A stretch of DNA of 64,000 nt from Citrobacter amalonaticus (GTDB lineage Bacteria; Pseudomonadota; Gammaproteobacteria; Enterobacterales; Enterobacteriaceae), in assembly GCF_001559075.2 (NCBI RefSeq), contig NZ_CP014015.2, positions 3,410,001 through 3,474,000 on the forward strand, given 5' to 3'. This document shows positions 45,610 to 54,411 of this stretch, piece after piece. How positions within the stretch are numbered: the first letter of the stretch is position 1; every line of letters begins with the position of its first letter. The notes under the pieces are model-generated. The model worked only from the letters and a program-made list of their open reading frames with translations, was not told the origin of the DNA and ran no database searches. A program made the position numbers and the translations under genes.

Positions 45610-48411
45610 ATGCAGAACAGCGCTTTGAAAGCCTGGTTGGACTCTTCTTACCTCTCTGGCGCAAACCAGAGCTGGATAGAACAGCTCTATGAAGACTTCT
45701 TAACCGATCCTGACTCGGTAGACGCTAACTGGCGTTCGACGTTCCAGCAGTTACCTGGCACCGGAGTCAAACCGGATCAATTCCATTCAAAAACGCGTGA
45801 TTATTTCCGTCGTCTGGCGAAGGATGCCTCACGTTACTCTTCTTCGATTTCCGACCCTGATACCAATGTGAAGCAGGTTAAAGTCCTGCAGCTCATCAAC
45901 GCTTATCGCTTCCGTGGTCACCAGCATGCGAATCTCGATCCGCTGGGACTGTGGCAGCAAGAAACTGTGGCAGATCTGGATCCTTCCTTCCACGATCTGA
46001 CAGAGGCCGATTTCCAGGAAAGCTTTAACGTAGGTTCTTTTGCCGGCGGCAAAGAGACGATGAAGCTGGGCGAGCTGCTTTCCGCGCTCAAACAAACTTA
46101 CTGCGGCCCGATTGGCGCCGAGTACATGCACATCACCAGCACCGAAGAGAAACGCTGGCTGCAACAGCGGATCGAATCCGGTCGCGCCGCGTTCAGCGGT
46201 GAAGAGAAAAAACGCTTCCTGAGCGAACTGACCGCAGCAGAAGGTCTGGAACGTTATCTGGGCGCGAAATTCCCGGGCGCGAAACGCTTCTCGCTGGAAG
46301 GCGGCGATGCGTTAATCCCGATGCTCAAAGAGATGATCCGCCATGCCGGCAACAGCGGCACCCGTGAAGTGGTGCTGGGTATGGCGCACCGTGGTCGTCT
46401 GAACGTACTGGTCAACGTGCTGGGTAAAAAACCGCAGGACCTGTTCGACGAATTTGCGGGCAAACATAAAGAACATCTCGGCACCGGCGACGTGAAGTAC
46501 CACATGGGCTTCTCATCGGATATCGAAACCGAAGGCGGTCTGGTTCACCTCGCGCTGGCGTTTAACCCGTCGCACCTGGAAATCGTCAGCCCGGTGGTAA
46601 TTGGTTCCGTTCGCGCCCGTCTGGACAGGCTGGACGAACCAAGCAGCAACAAAGTCCTGCCGATTACCATCCACGGCGATGCTGCGGTAACCGGGCAGGG
46701 CGTGGTTCAGGAAACCCTGAACATGTCGAAAGCGCGGGGTTACGAAGTGGGCGGTACCGTTCGCATCGTGATCAACAACCAGGTGGGCTTCACCACCTCT
46801 AACCCGCTGGATGCGCGTTCCACCCCGTACTGCACCGACATCGGTAAAATGGTTCAGGCGCCGATCTTCCACGTGAATGCGGACGATCCGGAAGCGGTCG
46901 CGTTCGTTACGCGCCTGGCGCTGGACTTCCGTAACACTTTCAAACGCGATGTCTTCATCGACCTGGTGTGCTACCGCCGTCACGGCCACAACGAAGCCGA
47001 CGAGCCGAGTGCAACTCAGCCGCTGATGTATCAGAAAATCAAAAAGCATCCGACCCCGCGTAAAATCTACGCTGACAAGCTGGAAGCGGATAAAGTTGCG
47101 ACGCTGGAAGATGCCACTGAAATGGTCAACCTGTATCGTGACGCGCTGGACGCGGGCGAATGCGTGGTGAAAGAGTGGCGTCCGATGAACATGCACTCCT
47201 TTACCTGGTCGCCGTACCTCAACCACGAATGGGATGAAAACTACCCGAACCAGGTTGAGATGAAGCGTCTGCAGGAACTGGCGAAACGCATCAGTACGGT
47301 GCCGGAAGCGGTTGAGATGCAGTCACGCGTCGCGAAGATTTATGGCGATCGTCAGGCTATGGCGGCTGGTGAGAAACTGTTCGACTGGGGCGGCGCCGAG
47401 AATCTGGCCTACGCTACATTGGTCGACGAAGGGATTCCGGTTCGTCTGTCCGGTGAAGACTCAGGTCGCGGTACCTTCTTCCACCGTCACGCGGTTATTC
47501 ACAACCAGGCGAATGGTTCAACCTATACGCCGCTGCAGCATGTCCATAACGGACAGGGCTCCTTCCGCGTCTGGGACTCCGTGCTGTCTGAAGAAGCGGT
47601 ACTGGCATTCGAATACGGCTATGCCACGGCGGAACCGCGCACGTTGACCATCTGGGAAGCACAGTTCGGTGACTTCGCCAACGGCGCACAGGTGGTGATC
47701 GACCAGTTCATCTCCTCCGGTGAGCAGAAATGGGGCCGGATGTGTGGCCTGGTGATGCTGCTGCCGCACGGTTACGAAGGGCAGGGCCCGGAGCACTCCT
47801 CCGCGCGTCTGGAACGTTATCTGCAACTTTGCGCTGAGCAAAACATGCAGGTGTGCGTACCGTCTACCCCGGCTCAGGTGTATCACATGCTGCGTCGTCA
47901 GGCGCTGCGCGGGATGCGTCGTCCGCTGGTGGTCATGTCGCCGAAATCGCTGTTGCGCCATCCGCTGGCGGTTTCCAGCCTGGACGAACTGGCTAACGGC
48001 ACCTTCCTGCCTGCCATCGGCGAAGTGGATGACCTCGATCCGAAAGGCGTGAAGCGTGTGGTGATGTGTTCTGGTAAGGTTTATTACGACCTGCTGGAAC
48101 AGCGTCGCAAGAACAATCAGAAAGATGTCGCCATTGTGCGCATCGAACAGCTTTATCCTTTCCCGCATCAGGCGATGCAGGAAGTATTGAAACAGTACGC
48201 TCACGTACATGATTTTGTCTGGTGCCAGGAAGAGCCGCTCAACCAGGGCGCATGGTACTGCAGCCAACATCATTTCCGTGAAGTGATTCCATTTGGGTCC
48301 GCTCTGCGTTATGCAGGTCGCCCGGCCTCCGCCTCTCCGGCGGTAGGGTATATGTCCGTTCACCAGAAACAGCAACAAGATCTGGTCAATGACGCGCTGA
48401 ACGTCGATTAA
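45610..48411 (+). CDS. sucA: 2-oxoglutarate dehydrogenase E1
   Basis: Thiamine-diphosphate decarboxylase of the 2-oxoglutarate dehydrogenase complex. 933 residues as in E. coli. N-terminal E2-binding segment (SSYLSGANQSWIEQLYEDF), ThDP motif GDAAVTGQGVVQETLNMS...NNQVGFTT, and C-terminal transketolase-like domains (SGEDSGRGTFFHRHAV). First gene of sucABCD, cotranscribed from sdh and possibly its own promoter in the gap 45323-45609. Confidence 0.97.
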   Translation: MQNSALKAWLDSSYLSGANQSWIEQLYEDFLTDPDSVDANWRSTFQQLPGTGVKPDQFHSKTRDYFRRLAKDASRYSSSISDPDTNVKQVKVLQLINAYRFRGHQHANLDPLGLWQQETVADLDPSFHDLTEADFQESFNVGSFAGGKETMKLGELLSALKQTYCGPIGAEYMHITSTEEKRWLQQRIESGRAAFSGEEKKRFLSELTAAEGLERYLGAKFPGAKRFSLEGGDALIPMLKEMIRHAGNSGTREVVLGMAHRGRLNVLVNVLGKKPQDLFDEFAGKHKEHLGTGDVKYHMGFSSDIETEGGLVHLALAFNPSHLEIVSPVVIGSVRARLDRLDEPSSNKVLPITIHGDAAVTGQGVVQETLNMSKARGYEVGGTVRIVINNQVGFTTSNPLDARSTPYCTDIGKMVQAPIFHVNADDPEAVAFVTRLALDFRNTFKRDVFIDLVCYRRHGHNEADEPSATQPLMYQKIKKHPTPRKIYADKLEADKVATLEDATEMVNLYRDALDAGECVVKEWRPMNMHSFTWSPYLNHEWDENYPNQVEMKRLQELAKRISTVPEAVEMQSRVAKIYGDRQAMAAGEKLFDWGGAENLAYATLVDEGIPVRLSGEDSGRGTFFHRHAVIHNQANGSTYTPLQHVHNGQGSFRVWDSVLSEEAVLAFEYGYATAEPRTLTIWEAQFGDFANGAQVVIDQFISSGEQKWGRMCGLVMLLPHGYEGQGPEHSSARLERYLQLCAEQNMQVCVPSTPAQVYHMLRRQALRGMRRPLVVMSPKSLLRHPLAVSSLDELANGTFLPAIGEVDDLDPKGVKRVVMCSGKVYYDLLEQRRKNNQKDVAIVRIEQLYPFPHQAMQEVLKQYAHVHDFVWCQEEPLNQGAWYCSQHHFREVIPFGSALRYAGRPASASPAVGYMSVHQKQQQDLVNDALNVD

Positions 48412-48425
48412 TTAAAGGATACATA

Positions 48426-49646
48426 ATGAGTAGCGTAGATATTCTTGTTCCCGACCTGCCTGAGTCCGTAGCGGACGCGACTGTTGCCACCTGGCACAAA
48501 AAACCGGGTGATGCGGTGGTTCGTGACGAAGTGCTGGTAGAAATCGAAACTGACAAAGTGGTACTGGAAGTACCGGCATCAGCGGACGGCATTCTGGATG
48601 CAGTTCTGGAAGACGAAGGCACGACCGTGACCTCGCGCCAGATCCTCGGTCGCCTGCGTGAAGGCAATAGCGCGGGTAAAGAAACCAGCGCGAAGTCTGA
48701 AGAAAAAGCGTCTACCCCGGCGCAGCGTCAGCAGGCTTCTCTGGAAGAGCAGAATAACGATGCCCTGAGCCCGGCGATCCGTCGCCTGTTGGCTGAGCAC
48801 AGCCTCGACGCCAGCGCTATCAAAGGCACCGGTGTGGGTGGTCGTATCACCCGTGAAGATGTGGATAAGCATCTGGCGAAAGCCCCTGCGAAGGCCGAGG
48901 CTAAAGCACCGGCAGCAGCCCCTGCTGCACAGCCGGCCCTGGGTGCGCGCAGCGAAAAACGTGTACCGATGACCCGTCTGCGCAAACGCGTGGCCGAGCG
49001 TCTGCTGGAGGCGAAAAACTCCACTGCCATGCTGACGACCTTCAACGAAGTCAACATGAAGCCGATCATGGAGTTGCGTAAGCAGTACGGTGAAGCGTTT
49101 GAAAAACGCCACGGTATCCGTCTGGGCTTCATGTCCTTCTACGTGAAGGCGGTGGTGGAAGCGCTGAAACGTTATCCGGAAGTGAACGCGTCTATCGATG
49201 GCGACGACGTGGTGTATCACAACTACTTCGACGTGAGCATGGCGGTGTCCACGCCACGCGGCCTGGTAACCCCGGTACTGCGTGACGTTGATACGCTGGG
49301 TATGGCTGACATCGAGAAAAACATCAAGACGCTGGCTATCAAAGGTCGTGACGGCAAGCTGACGGTGGAAGATCTGACGGGCGGTAACTTCACCATCACC
49401 AACGGTGGCGTATTCGGTTCCCTGATGTCCACGCCGATCATCAACCCGCCGCAGAGCGCGATCCTCGGGATGCACGCGATTAAAGATCGTCCGATGGCGG
49501 TAGATGGCAAGGTCGAAATCCTGCCGATGATGTACCTGGCGCTGTCCTACGATCACCGTCTGATCGATGGTCGCGAATCCGTGGGCTTCCTGGTGGCGAT
49601 CAAAGAACTGCTGGAAGATCCGACTCGTCTGCTGCTGGACGTGTAG
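48426..49646 (+). CDS. sucB: Dihydrolipoyllysine succinyltransferase (E2)
   Basis: Core E2 of the 2-oxoglutarate dehydrogenase complex, 406 residues. Lipoyl domain with Lys44 in EIETDKVVLEVP; peripheral-subunit-binding domain SPAIRRLLAEHSLDASAIKGTG (read in parts); Ala/Pro-rich linkers; catalytic domain ending with SYDHRLIDGRE. 14 bp after sucA. Confidence 0.97.
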   Translation: MSSVDILVPDLPESVADATVATWHKKPGDAVVRDEVLVEIETDKVVLEVPASADGILDAVLEDEGTTVTSRQILGRLREGNSAGKETSAKSEEKASTPAQRQQASLEEQNNDALSPAIRRLLAEHSLDASAIKGTGVGGRITREDVDKHLAKAPAKAEAKAPAAAPAAQPALGARSEKRVPMTRLRKRVAERLLEAKNSTAMLTTFNEVNMKPIMELRKQYGEAFEKRHGIRLGFMSFYVKAVVEALKRYPEVNASIDGDDVVYHNYFDVSMAVSTPRGLVTPVLRDVDTLGMADIEKNIKTLAIKGRDGKLTVEDLTGGNFTITNGGVFGSLMSTPIINPPQSAILGMHAIKDRPMAVDGKVEILPMMYLALSYDHRLIDGRESVGFLVAIKELLEDPTRLLLDV

Positions 49647-49670
49647 TAAACAAGAGTATCACCTGCCTCG

Positions 49671-49720
49671 TAGGCCGGATGAGCGTAGCGCCTCCGGCAC
49701 AAGCACCACGCCGGTCTACG
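49671..49720. repeat. REP-type repeat between sucB and sucC
   Basis: TAGGCCGGATGAGCG...GCCTCCGGC then ACGCCGGTCTACGGG: one REP plus a partial second arm in the 114-bp sucB-sucC gap. Confidence 0.75.
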
Positions 49721-49760
49721 GGTTTAAAGATAACGATTACCTGAAGGATGGACAGAACAC

Positions 49761-50927
49761 ATGAACTTACATGAATATCAGGCAAAACAACTTTTTGCCC
49801 GCTATGGCTTACCGGCGCCGGTGGGTTATGCCTGTACTACTCCGCGTGAAGCTGAAGAAGCGGCATCGAAAATCGGTGCAGGTCCGTGGGTAGTAAAATG
49901 TCAGGTTCACGCAGGTGGCCGCGGTAAAGCGGGCGGTGTGAAAGTGGTCAAAAGCAAAGAAGAGATCCGCGCTTTTGCTGAACACTGGCTGGGCAAACGT
50001 CTGGTGACCTATCAAACAGACGCCAACGGTCAACCGGTCAACCAGATTCTGGTTGAAGCTGCGACCGATATTGATAAAGAACTGTACCTGGGCGCGGTGG
50101 TTGACCGTAGCTCCCGTCGCGTGGTCTTCATGGCCTCCACCGAAGGCGGCGTTGAAATTGAAAAAGTGGCGGAAGAAACCCCGCATCTGATCCACAAAGT
50201 TGCGCTTGATCCGCTGACCGGCCCAATGCCGTATCAGGGACGCGAGCTGGCGTTCAAACTGGGTCTGGAAGGCAAACTGGTTCAGCAGTTCACCAAAATC
50301 TTCATGGGCCTGGCGACCATTTTCCTTGAACGCGACCTGGCGCTGATCGAAATCAACCCGCTGGTTATCACTAAGCAGGGCGATCTGAGCTGCCTCGACG
50401 GCAAACTGGGCGCTGACGGCAACGCGCTGTTCCGCCAGCCGGATCTGCGTGAAATGCGCGATCAATCGCAGGAAGACCCGCGTGAAGCGCAGGCAGCACA
50501 GTGGGAACTGAACTACGTCGCACTGGATGGCAACATCGGCTGCATGGTTAACGGCGCAGGTTTGGCGATGGGCACCATGGACATCGTGAAACTGCACGGC
50601 GGCGAACCGGCTAACTTCCTTGACGTTGGCGGCGGCGCAACCAAAGAGCGCGTAACCGAAGCGTTCAAAATTATCCTCTCTGACGACAACGTTAAAGCGG
50701 TTCTGGTTAACATCTTCGGCGGTATTGTACGTTGCGACCTGATCGCTGACGGTATCATCGGCGCGGTAGCGGAAGTGGGTGTTAACGTTCCGGTAGTGGT
50801 TCGTCTGGAAGGCAACAACGCCGAACTCGGCGCGAAGAAACTGGCTGACAGCGGCCTGAATATTATTGCAGCGAAAAGTCTGACGGATGCAGCTCAGCAG
50901 GTTGTTGCCGCAGTGGAGGGGAAATAA
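49761..50927 (+). CDS. sucC: Succinyl-CoA synthetase beta subunit
   Basis: ADP-forming beta subunit, 388 residues. ATP-grasp domain (NLHEYQAKQLFARYGLP, KCQVHAGGRGKAGGVK) and C-terminal CoA-ligase domain with GNIGCMVNGAGLAMGTMD and NIFGGIVRCD. Makes ATP while releasing succinate. One-base overlap with sucD. Confidence 0.98.
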   Translation: MNLHEYQAKQLFARYGLPAPVGYACTTPREAEEAASKIGAGPWVVKCQVHAGGRGKAGGVKVVKSKEEIRAFAEHWLGKRLVTYQTDANGQPVNQILVEAATDIDKELYLGAVVDRSSRRVVFMASTEGGVEIEKVAEETPHLIHKVALDPLTGPMPYQGRELAFKLGLEGKLVQQFTKIFMGLATIFLERDLALIEINPLVITKQGDLSCLDGKLGADGNALFRQPDLREMRDQSQEDPREAQAAQWELNYVALDGNIGCMVNGAGLAMGTMDIVKLHGGEPANFLDVGGGATKERVTEAFKIILSDDNVKAVLVNIFGGIVRCDLIADGIIGAVAEVGVNVPVVVRLEGNNAELGAKKLADSGLNIIAAKSLTDAAQQVVAAVEGK

Positions 50928-51796
50928 TGTCTGTTTTAATCGATAAAAACACCAAGGTTATCTGTCAGGGCTTTACCGGTAGCCAGGGGACGTTCCACTC
51001 CGAACAGGCGATAGCTTACGGTACACAGATGGTTGGCGGCGTAACGCCAGGCAAAGGCGGCACCACGCACCTGGGCCTGCCGGTGTTCAACACCGTGCGT
51101 GAAGCGGTTGAAGCAACCGGCGCGACCGCAACGGTTATCTACGTTCCGGCACCGTTCTGCAAAGACTCTATTCTGGAAGCCATCGACGCAGGTATTAAGC
51201 TCATCATCACCATTACCGAAGGTATCCCGACGCTGGATATGCTGACCGTGAAGGTGAAACTGGATGAAGCGGGCGTACGCATGATCGGCCCGAACTGCCC
51301 GGGCGTAATCACCCCAGGTGAATGCAAAATCGGTATCATGCCGGGTCACATTCATAAGCCGGGTAAAGTGGGTATCGTCTCCCGTTCCGGTACGCTGACC
51401 TATGAAGCGGTTAAGCAGACCACCGACTACGGTTTCGGCCAGTCCACCTGTGTGGGCATCGGCGGTGACCCGATCCCGGGTTCTAACTTCATCGATATCC
51501 TGAAACTGTTCGAGGAAGATCCGCAGACCGAAGCGATCGTGATGATCGGTGAGATCGGCGGTAGCGCGGAAGAAGAAGCGGCTGCCTACATCAAAGATCA
51601 CGTGACCAAACCGGTTGTTGGCTACATTGCCGGTGTGACCGCGCCGAAAGGCAAACGTATGGGTCACGCAGGAGCCATTATCGCTGGTGGTAAAGGGACT
51701 GCGGATGAGAAATTCGCAGCTCTGGAAGCCGCTGGAGTGAAAACCGTTCGCAGCCTGGCCGATATCGGCGAAGCGCTGAAAGCCGTCATTAAGTAA
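50927..51796 (+). CDS. sucD: Succinyl-CoA synthetase alpha subunit
   Basis: CoA-binding alpha subunit, 289 residues. Rossmann CoA domain (CQGFTGSQGTFHSEQAIAYG), and the phosphohistidine in KRMGHAGAI. Last protein gene of the sdh-suc operon; its 3' UTR encodes SdhX. In E. coli K-12 mngR or cydA-region genes follow; here an unrelated minus-strand operon does. Confidence 0.98.
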   Translation: MSVLIDKNTKVICQGFTGSQGTFHSEQAIAYGTQMVGGVTPGKGGTTHLGLPVFNTVREAVEATGATATVIYVPAPFCKDSILEAIDAGIKLIITITEGIPTLDMLTVKVKLDEAGVRMIGPNCPGVITPGECKIGIMPGHIHKPGKVGIVSRSGTLTYEAVKQTTDYGFGQSTCVGIGGDPIPGSNFIDILKLFEEDPQTEAIVMIGEIGGSAEEEAAAYIKDHVTKPVVGYIAGVTAPKGKRMGHAGAIIAGGKGTADEKFAALEAAGVKTVRSLADIGEALKAVIK

Positions 51797-51896
51797 AAGC
51801 AATAAAACAGCCCGCCCCCTGCATTTACCCGTGATGCAGGGGAAAGGGCTGGTCCATTTTCGACATGGTTGGCCATCTGATGATGGCCTTTTTTTT
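51797..51896 (+). ncRNA. sdhX: SdhX sRNA from the sucD 3' UTR
   Basis: The 100 bases after the sucD stop match the layout of SdhX (RybD): a first stem CAGCCC...GGGCTG (51809-51851) with an inner CCCCTGCAT / ATGCAGGGG arm, an unpaired stretch, then a terminator hairpin GGCCATC / GATGGCC with a long T run (51871-51896). In E. coli and Salmonella it is cut from the operon mRNA by RNase E and represses ackA and other targets with Hfq. The homologue call rests on position and sequence resemblance from memory. Confidence 0.8.
51871..51896 (+). terminator. Rho-independent terminator of sdh-suc/SdhX
   Basis: GGCCATC (51871-51877) pairs with GATGGCC (51882-51888), followed by eight T. It provides both the operon end and the Hfq-binding tail of SdhX. 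Confidence 0.93.
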
Positions 51897-51907
51897 GCCT
51901 GTCTGTT

Positions 51908-51941
51908 TGCCGGATGGCGCTGGCGCTTATCCGGCCTACGG
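51908..51941. repeat. REP palindrome after sucD
   Basis: TTGCCGGATGGCGC...GCTTATCCGGCCTACGG; also lies just beyond the last gene of the convergent minus-strand operon, so it separates the conserved and accessory regions. Confidence 0.8.
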
Positions 51942-51961
51942 GGGAGTGTTGACGTGATGGG

Positions 51962-52618
51962 CTATGCGCTTTCCGCCAGCGTTTTCAGCCAGCGAATGCC
52001 GCTTTCCGGAGAGGTCATCACCGGGACGGGCGGAGACGGAAGCTGCTGCAGAACGCGAGCCATCGACGCTTGCGCCAGCATGACCACATCAGCCTGTTTA
52101 TACGCGCTGTGCAATCCTTCACTGACGATGCGATCGTGGGTTTCCATATCGCCCGCCAGCAGGGCATGGAAGGCCTCTTCCATCAATATCGGCGTCACGG
52201 TGCATTGCTTACCACTGGCCTGCACTTTGCGCTGCACATACTCCAGCGTCGGTTTCATGGTCGTGGCGACGGTGGCCAGCACGGCAATGTTCTCACCCCG
52301 GCTAATGGCTTTTTCCACCATCGCGCAGTCGATACGCGCAAGCTGCAGCGGCGTCATAAACTGACACTGTTCAACCGCCGTGCCAATGGACGAACAGGCG
52401 GTGATGAAAATCTCACAGTCGGCTTTTTCGGCAATGTGGACGTAGTCGGCAATGCGTGCCGCAATGTTCGGCGTCACGCCACCGGCCTTCATCACCTGCT
52501 TAATCATCGACTCTTCGACCAGGTGCATCACGTCCGCTTCTGGCATGATGTCGCCGATCAGTTGCTGCATCATGGCGAGCGTGGCGGAACTGGTGTGAAG
52601 CATAGCGATCTTTTTCAT
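51962..52618 (-). CDS. Asp/Glu racemase-superfamily protein, one catalytic cysteine
   Basis: 218 residues of the Asp/Glu/hydantoin racemase fold. The first active-site cysteine is clear (Cys75 in FITACSSIGTA). The second site, normally a cysteine in a GC/TC motif, reads VVMLAQASMARVL, so it is absent. A classical two-base racemase mechanism is therefore unlikely; single-cysteine relatives include arylmalonate decarboxylase and other lyases/isomerases. Overlaps the preceding gene by four bases and is last in the operon. The start MKKIAMLHTS was chosen over a 32-residue extension. Substrate unknown, presumably an intermediate of the operon's acid catabolism. Confidence 0.72.
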   Translation of the reverse strand: MKKIAMLHTSSATLAMMQQLIGDIMPEADVMHLVEESMIKQVMKAGGVTPNIAARIADYVHIAEKADCEIFITACSSIGTAVEQCQFMTPLQLARIDCAMVEKAISRGENIAVLATVATTMKPTLEYVQRKVQASGKQCTVTPILMEEAFHALLAGDMETHDRIVSEGLHSAYKQADVVMLAQASMARVLQQLPSPPVPVMTSPESGIRWLKTLAESA

Positions 52619-53034
52619 TCTGCGATCTCCTTGAGCAAACATTCGGCAACGGCCATGGCCGCATCGTGATCTTCCTGGGCAGACAGCCCGCCAACCGCAA
52701 CGGCCCCCAGGCATTTACCGTTGTGAAGAATCGGTACGCCGCCGGGCAGCGCGGTAAAACGTGGGTCAGCAAAGTAGCTGATATCCAGCGACTCGTTTTG
52801 CAGACGTTGTAAAAACGCCTGAGTGGTGCAGCCTAAACGGCTGCTGGTGCGCGCTTTACGCTGCGTCAGCTCAATGGTCAACAGTTTGGCGTTATCCATA
52901 CGGGCAAAGCTCAGTAACTCGCCGTGAGCGTCGCACACCGCCACGCTGAGCGGACGTTGCGTGTAACGGGTGTCGGCGAGATCGAGCGCGTAGTCTACCG
53001 CGCGTCTTGCCTGTTCCAGGGTTAAAGTCATCAT
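52615..53034 (-). CDS. HbpS/GlcG-like (DUF336) protein
   Basis: 139 residues of the GlcG/HbpS family: LTLEQARRAVDYALDLAD at the start, DAHGELLSFARMDNA, and PGGVPILHNGKCLGAVAVGG. Members are heme- or cobalamin-binding octamers (also the C-terminal domain of PduO) and often sit in organic-acid catabolic operons without a known reaction. Here it lies six bases after the transporter gene and overlaps the racemase-like gene by four, so it belongs to the same operon. Confidence 0.75.
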   Translation of the reverse strand: MMTLTLEQARRAVDYALDLADTRYTQRPLSVAVCDAHGELLSFARMDNAKLLTIELTQRKARTSSRLGCTTQAFLQRLQNESLDISYFADPRFTALPGGVPILHNGKCLGAVAVGGLSAQEDHDAAMAVAECLLKEIAE

Positions 53035-53040
53035 TGTGAG

Positions 53041-54387
53041 TTATCCTTTTGACAGAGGTTCTGATACCGGCTGAGCAGGCGAACTCTCGCTCTGGGCCTG
53101 CGCCTGTCGGGCATCCTTTTTGCGCCAGTAGTTAGCCAGCAGCGAGCCGCTGACGTTGCCAAGCGGTGTCATGACCGCAGAGGCGAGACCAACGGTGGCC
53201 AGTTTGCCCATCGCGGCGGCAAGACCTGATGCCATCCCGCCGTTTTGCAGGCCGACTTCGAAGGCCACCGTCCGGGCGGACTGAACATCCATGCGGAAGA
53301 CCCAGCGGCTCATCAGATAGCCAATCAGGAAGCCGCCGAGGTTGTGCATCAGCATGGCGAAGCAGAGCAGAAAGCCGACCTGAACCAGGTTGTCGCGTCC
53401 GGCCGCTGCCGCCGTGGTGGTGAAGAAAATGATGCCCATCATCGAAATGGTCGGCATGACCTTCTTAACGCCGTCCACGCGTCCATACAGCCAGTTATAG
53501 AACAGCGCCCAGATGATCCCGCCCGCCACAAAGTTCAACACCACCGCGTACATTTGCGCGTCGGCGCTGGCGCTGCCAAACAGCGAGTCCCAGCCGCCGG
53601 CAATCATATACAGCAGCCAGATGGCGCTGATCCCGGCCAGAATTTGCACGGTTCGACGACCCTGCACACCGGCATAGGTTTTCAGGTAGTCGTGTAAAAT
53701 CGCTGCGCCAATCGGGATCAATACGATTTTCACGACGTCCATCACCATCGCCGTGAGCTGGATGTCGATCATCGAGCCCGCCAGCAGATTCACCCACAGC
53801 GGGGTCATGACCGTCGCCGCCAGCGTCGAGACGGCGGCGATAGAGACCGCCAGCGCCAGGTTGGCGTTGGCGATATACACCATGACGGTGGAGGAGAGCC
53901 CGCTGGGACAGGAGCCAATCAGCAAAATGCCCACCGCCACTTCCGGCGGGAAGTCGAAGATCAGCGTAATGCTCAGGCCGAGCAAAGGCATGATGACGAA
54001 ATGACAGAAGGTGCCGATAAACACCGCCCATGGCATTTTAGCGACATCGATGAAGTCCTGAATCGTGAGTTTGGTCCCCATACTGAACATGGTCGCCTGG
54101 ATCACTAAAAAAACGATCCACTTATGGGTGATGTTGAATCCGCCCCAGACGATCAGATCGGTTGACCAGGTCATCGCCGCGACAAAGCCGGCGATGATCC
54201 ACAGGGTAAACTGGTAGCTGCGAAGATTTGTCCAGTAGCCCGCGCCTGCCGCGAAGCCAGCCGTCAGCATCACCAGCCCCGGCTGCCAGAGGGCGGGAGA
54301 CTGCATCAGCGCGCCAATTGCCGCCAGTGCGCCACCGGCGATGCAGACGCCCAGTCCGGTTTTGTGAATAACGGTTGTGATAGTCAT
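53041..54387 (-). CDS. BASS-family (bile acid:sodium symporter) transporter
   Basis: 448-residue inner-membrane protein. The core from about residue 85 fits the BASS/SBF family: ATMFSMGTKLTIQDFIDVAK, IGSCPSGLSSTVMVYIANANLALAVSIAAV (read in parts) and EVGLQNGGMASGLA. It is longer than the usual 310-330 residues because of about three extra helices at the N-terminus and a hydrophilic Ser/Pro-rich tail. BASS proteins import anionic solutes with Na+, so it is the likely uptake system for the operon substrate. 24 bp after the BKACE gene. Confidence 0.8.
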   Translation of the reverse strand: MTITTVIHKTGLGVCIAGGALAAIGALMQSPALWQPGLVMLTAGFAAGAGYWTNLRSYQFTLWIIAGFVAAMTWSTDLIVWGGFNITHKWIVFLVIQATMFSMGTKLTIQDFIDVAKMPWAVFIGTFCHFVIMPLLGLSITLIFDFPPEVAVGILLIGSCPSGLSSTVMVYIANANLALAVSIAAVSTLAATVMTPLWVNLLAGSMIDIQLTAMVMDVVKIVLIPIGAAILHDYLKTYAGVQGRRTVQILAGISAIWLLYMIAGGWDSLFGSASADAQMYAVVLNFVAGGIIWALFYNWLYGRVDGVKKVMPTISMMGIIFFTTTAAAAGRDNLVQVGFLLCFAMLMHNLGGFLIGYLMSRWVFRMDVQSARTVAFEVGLQNGGMASGLAAAMGKLATVGLASAVMTPLGNVSGSLLANYWRKKDARQAQAQSESSPAQPVSEPLSKG

Positions 54388-54411
54388 GGTGAAATGTCCT
54401 TTCTCTCGTTA

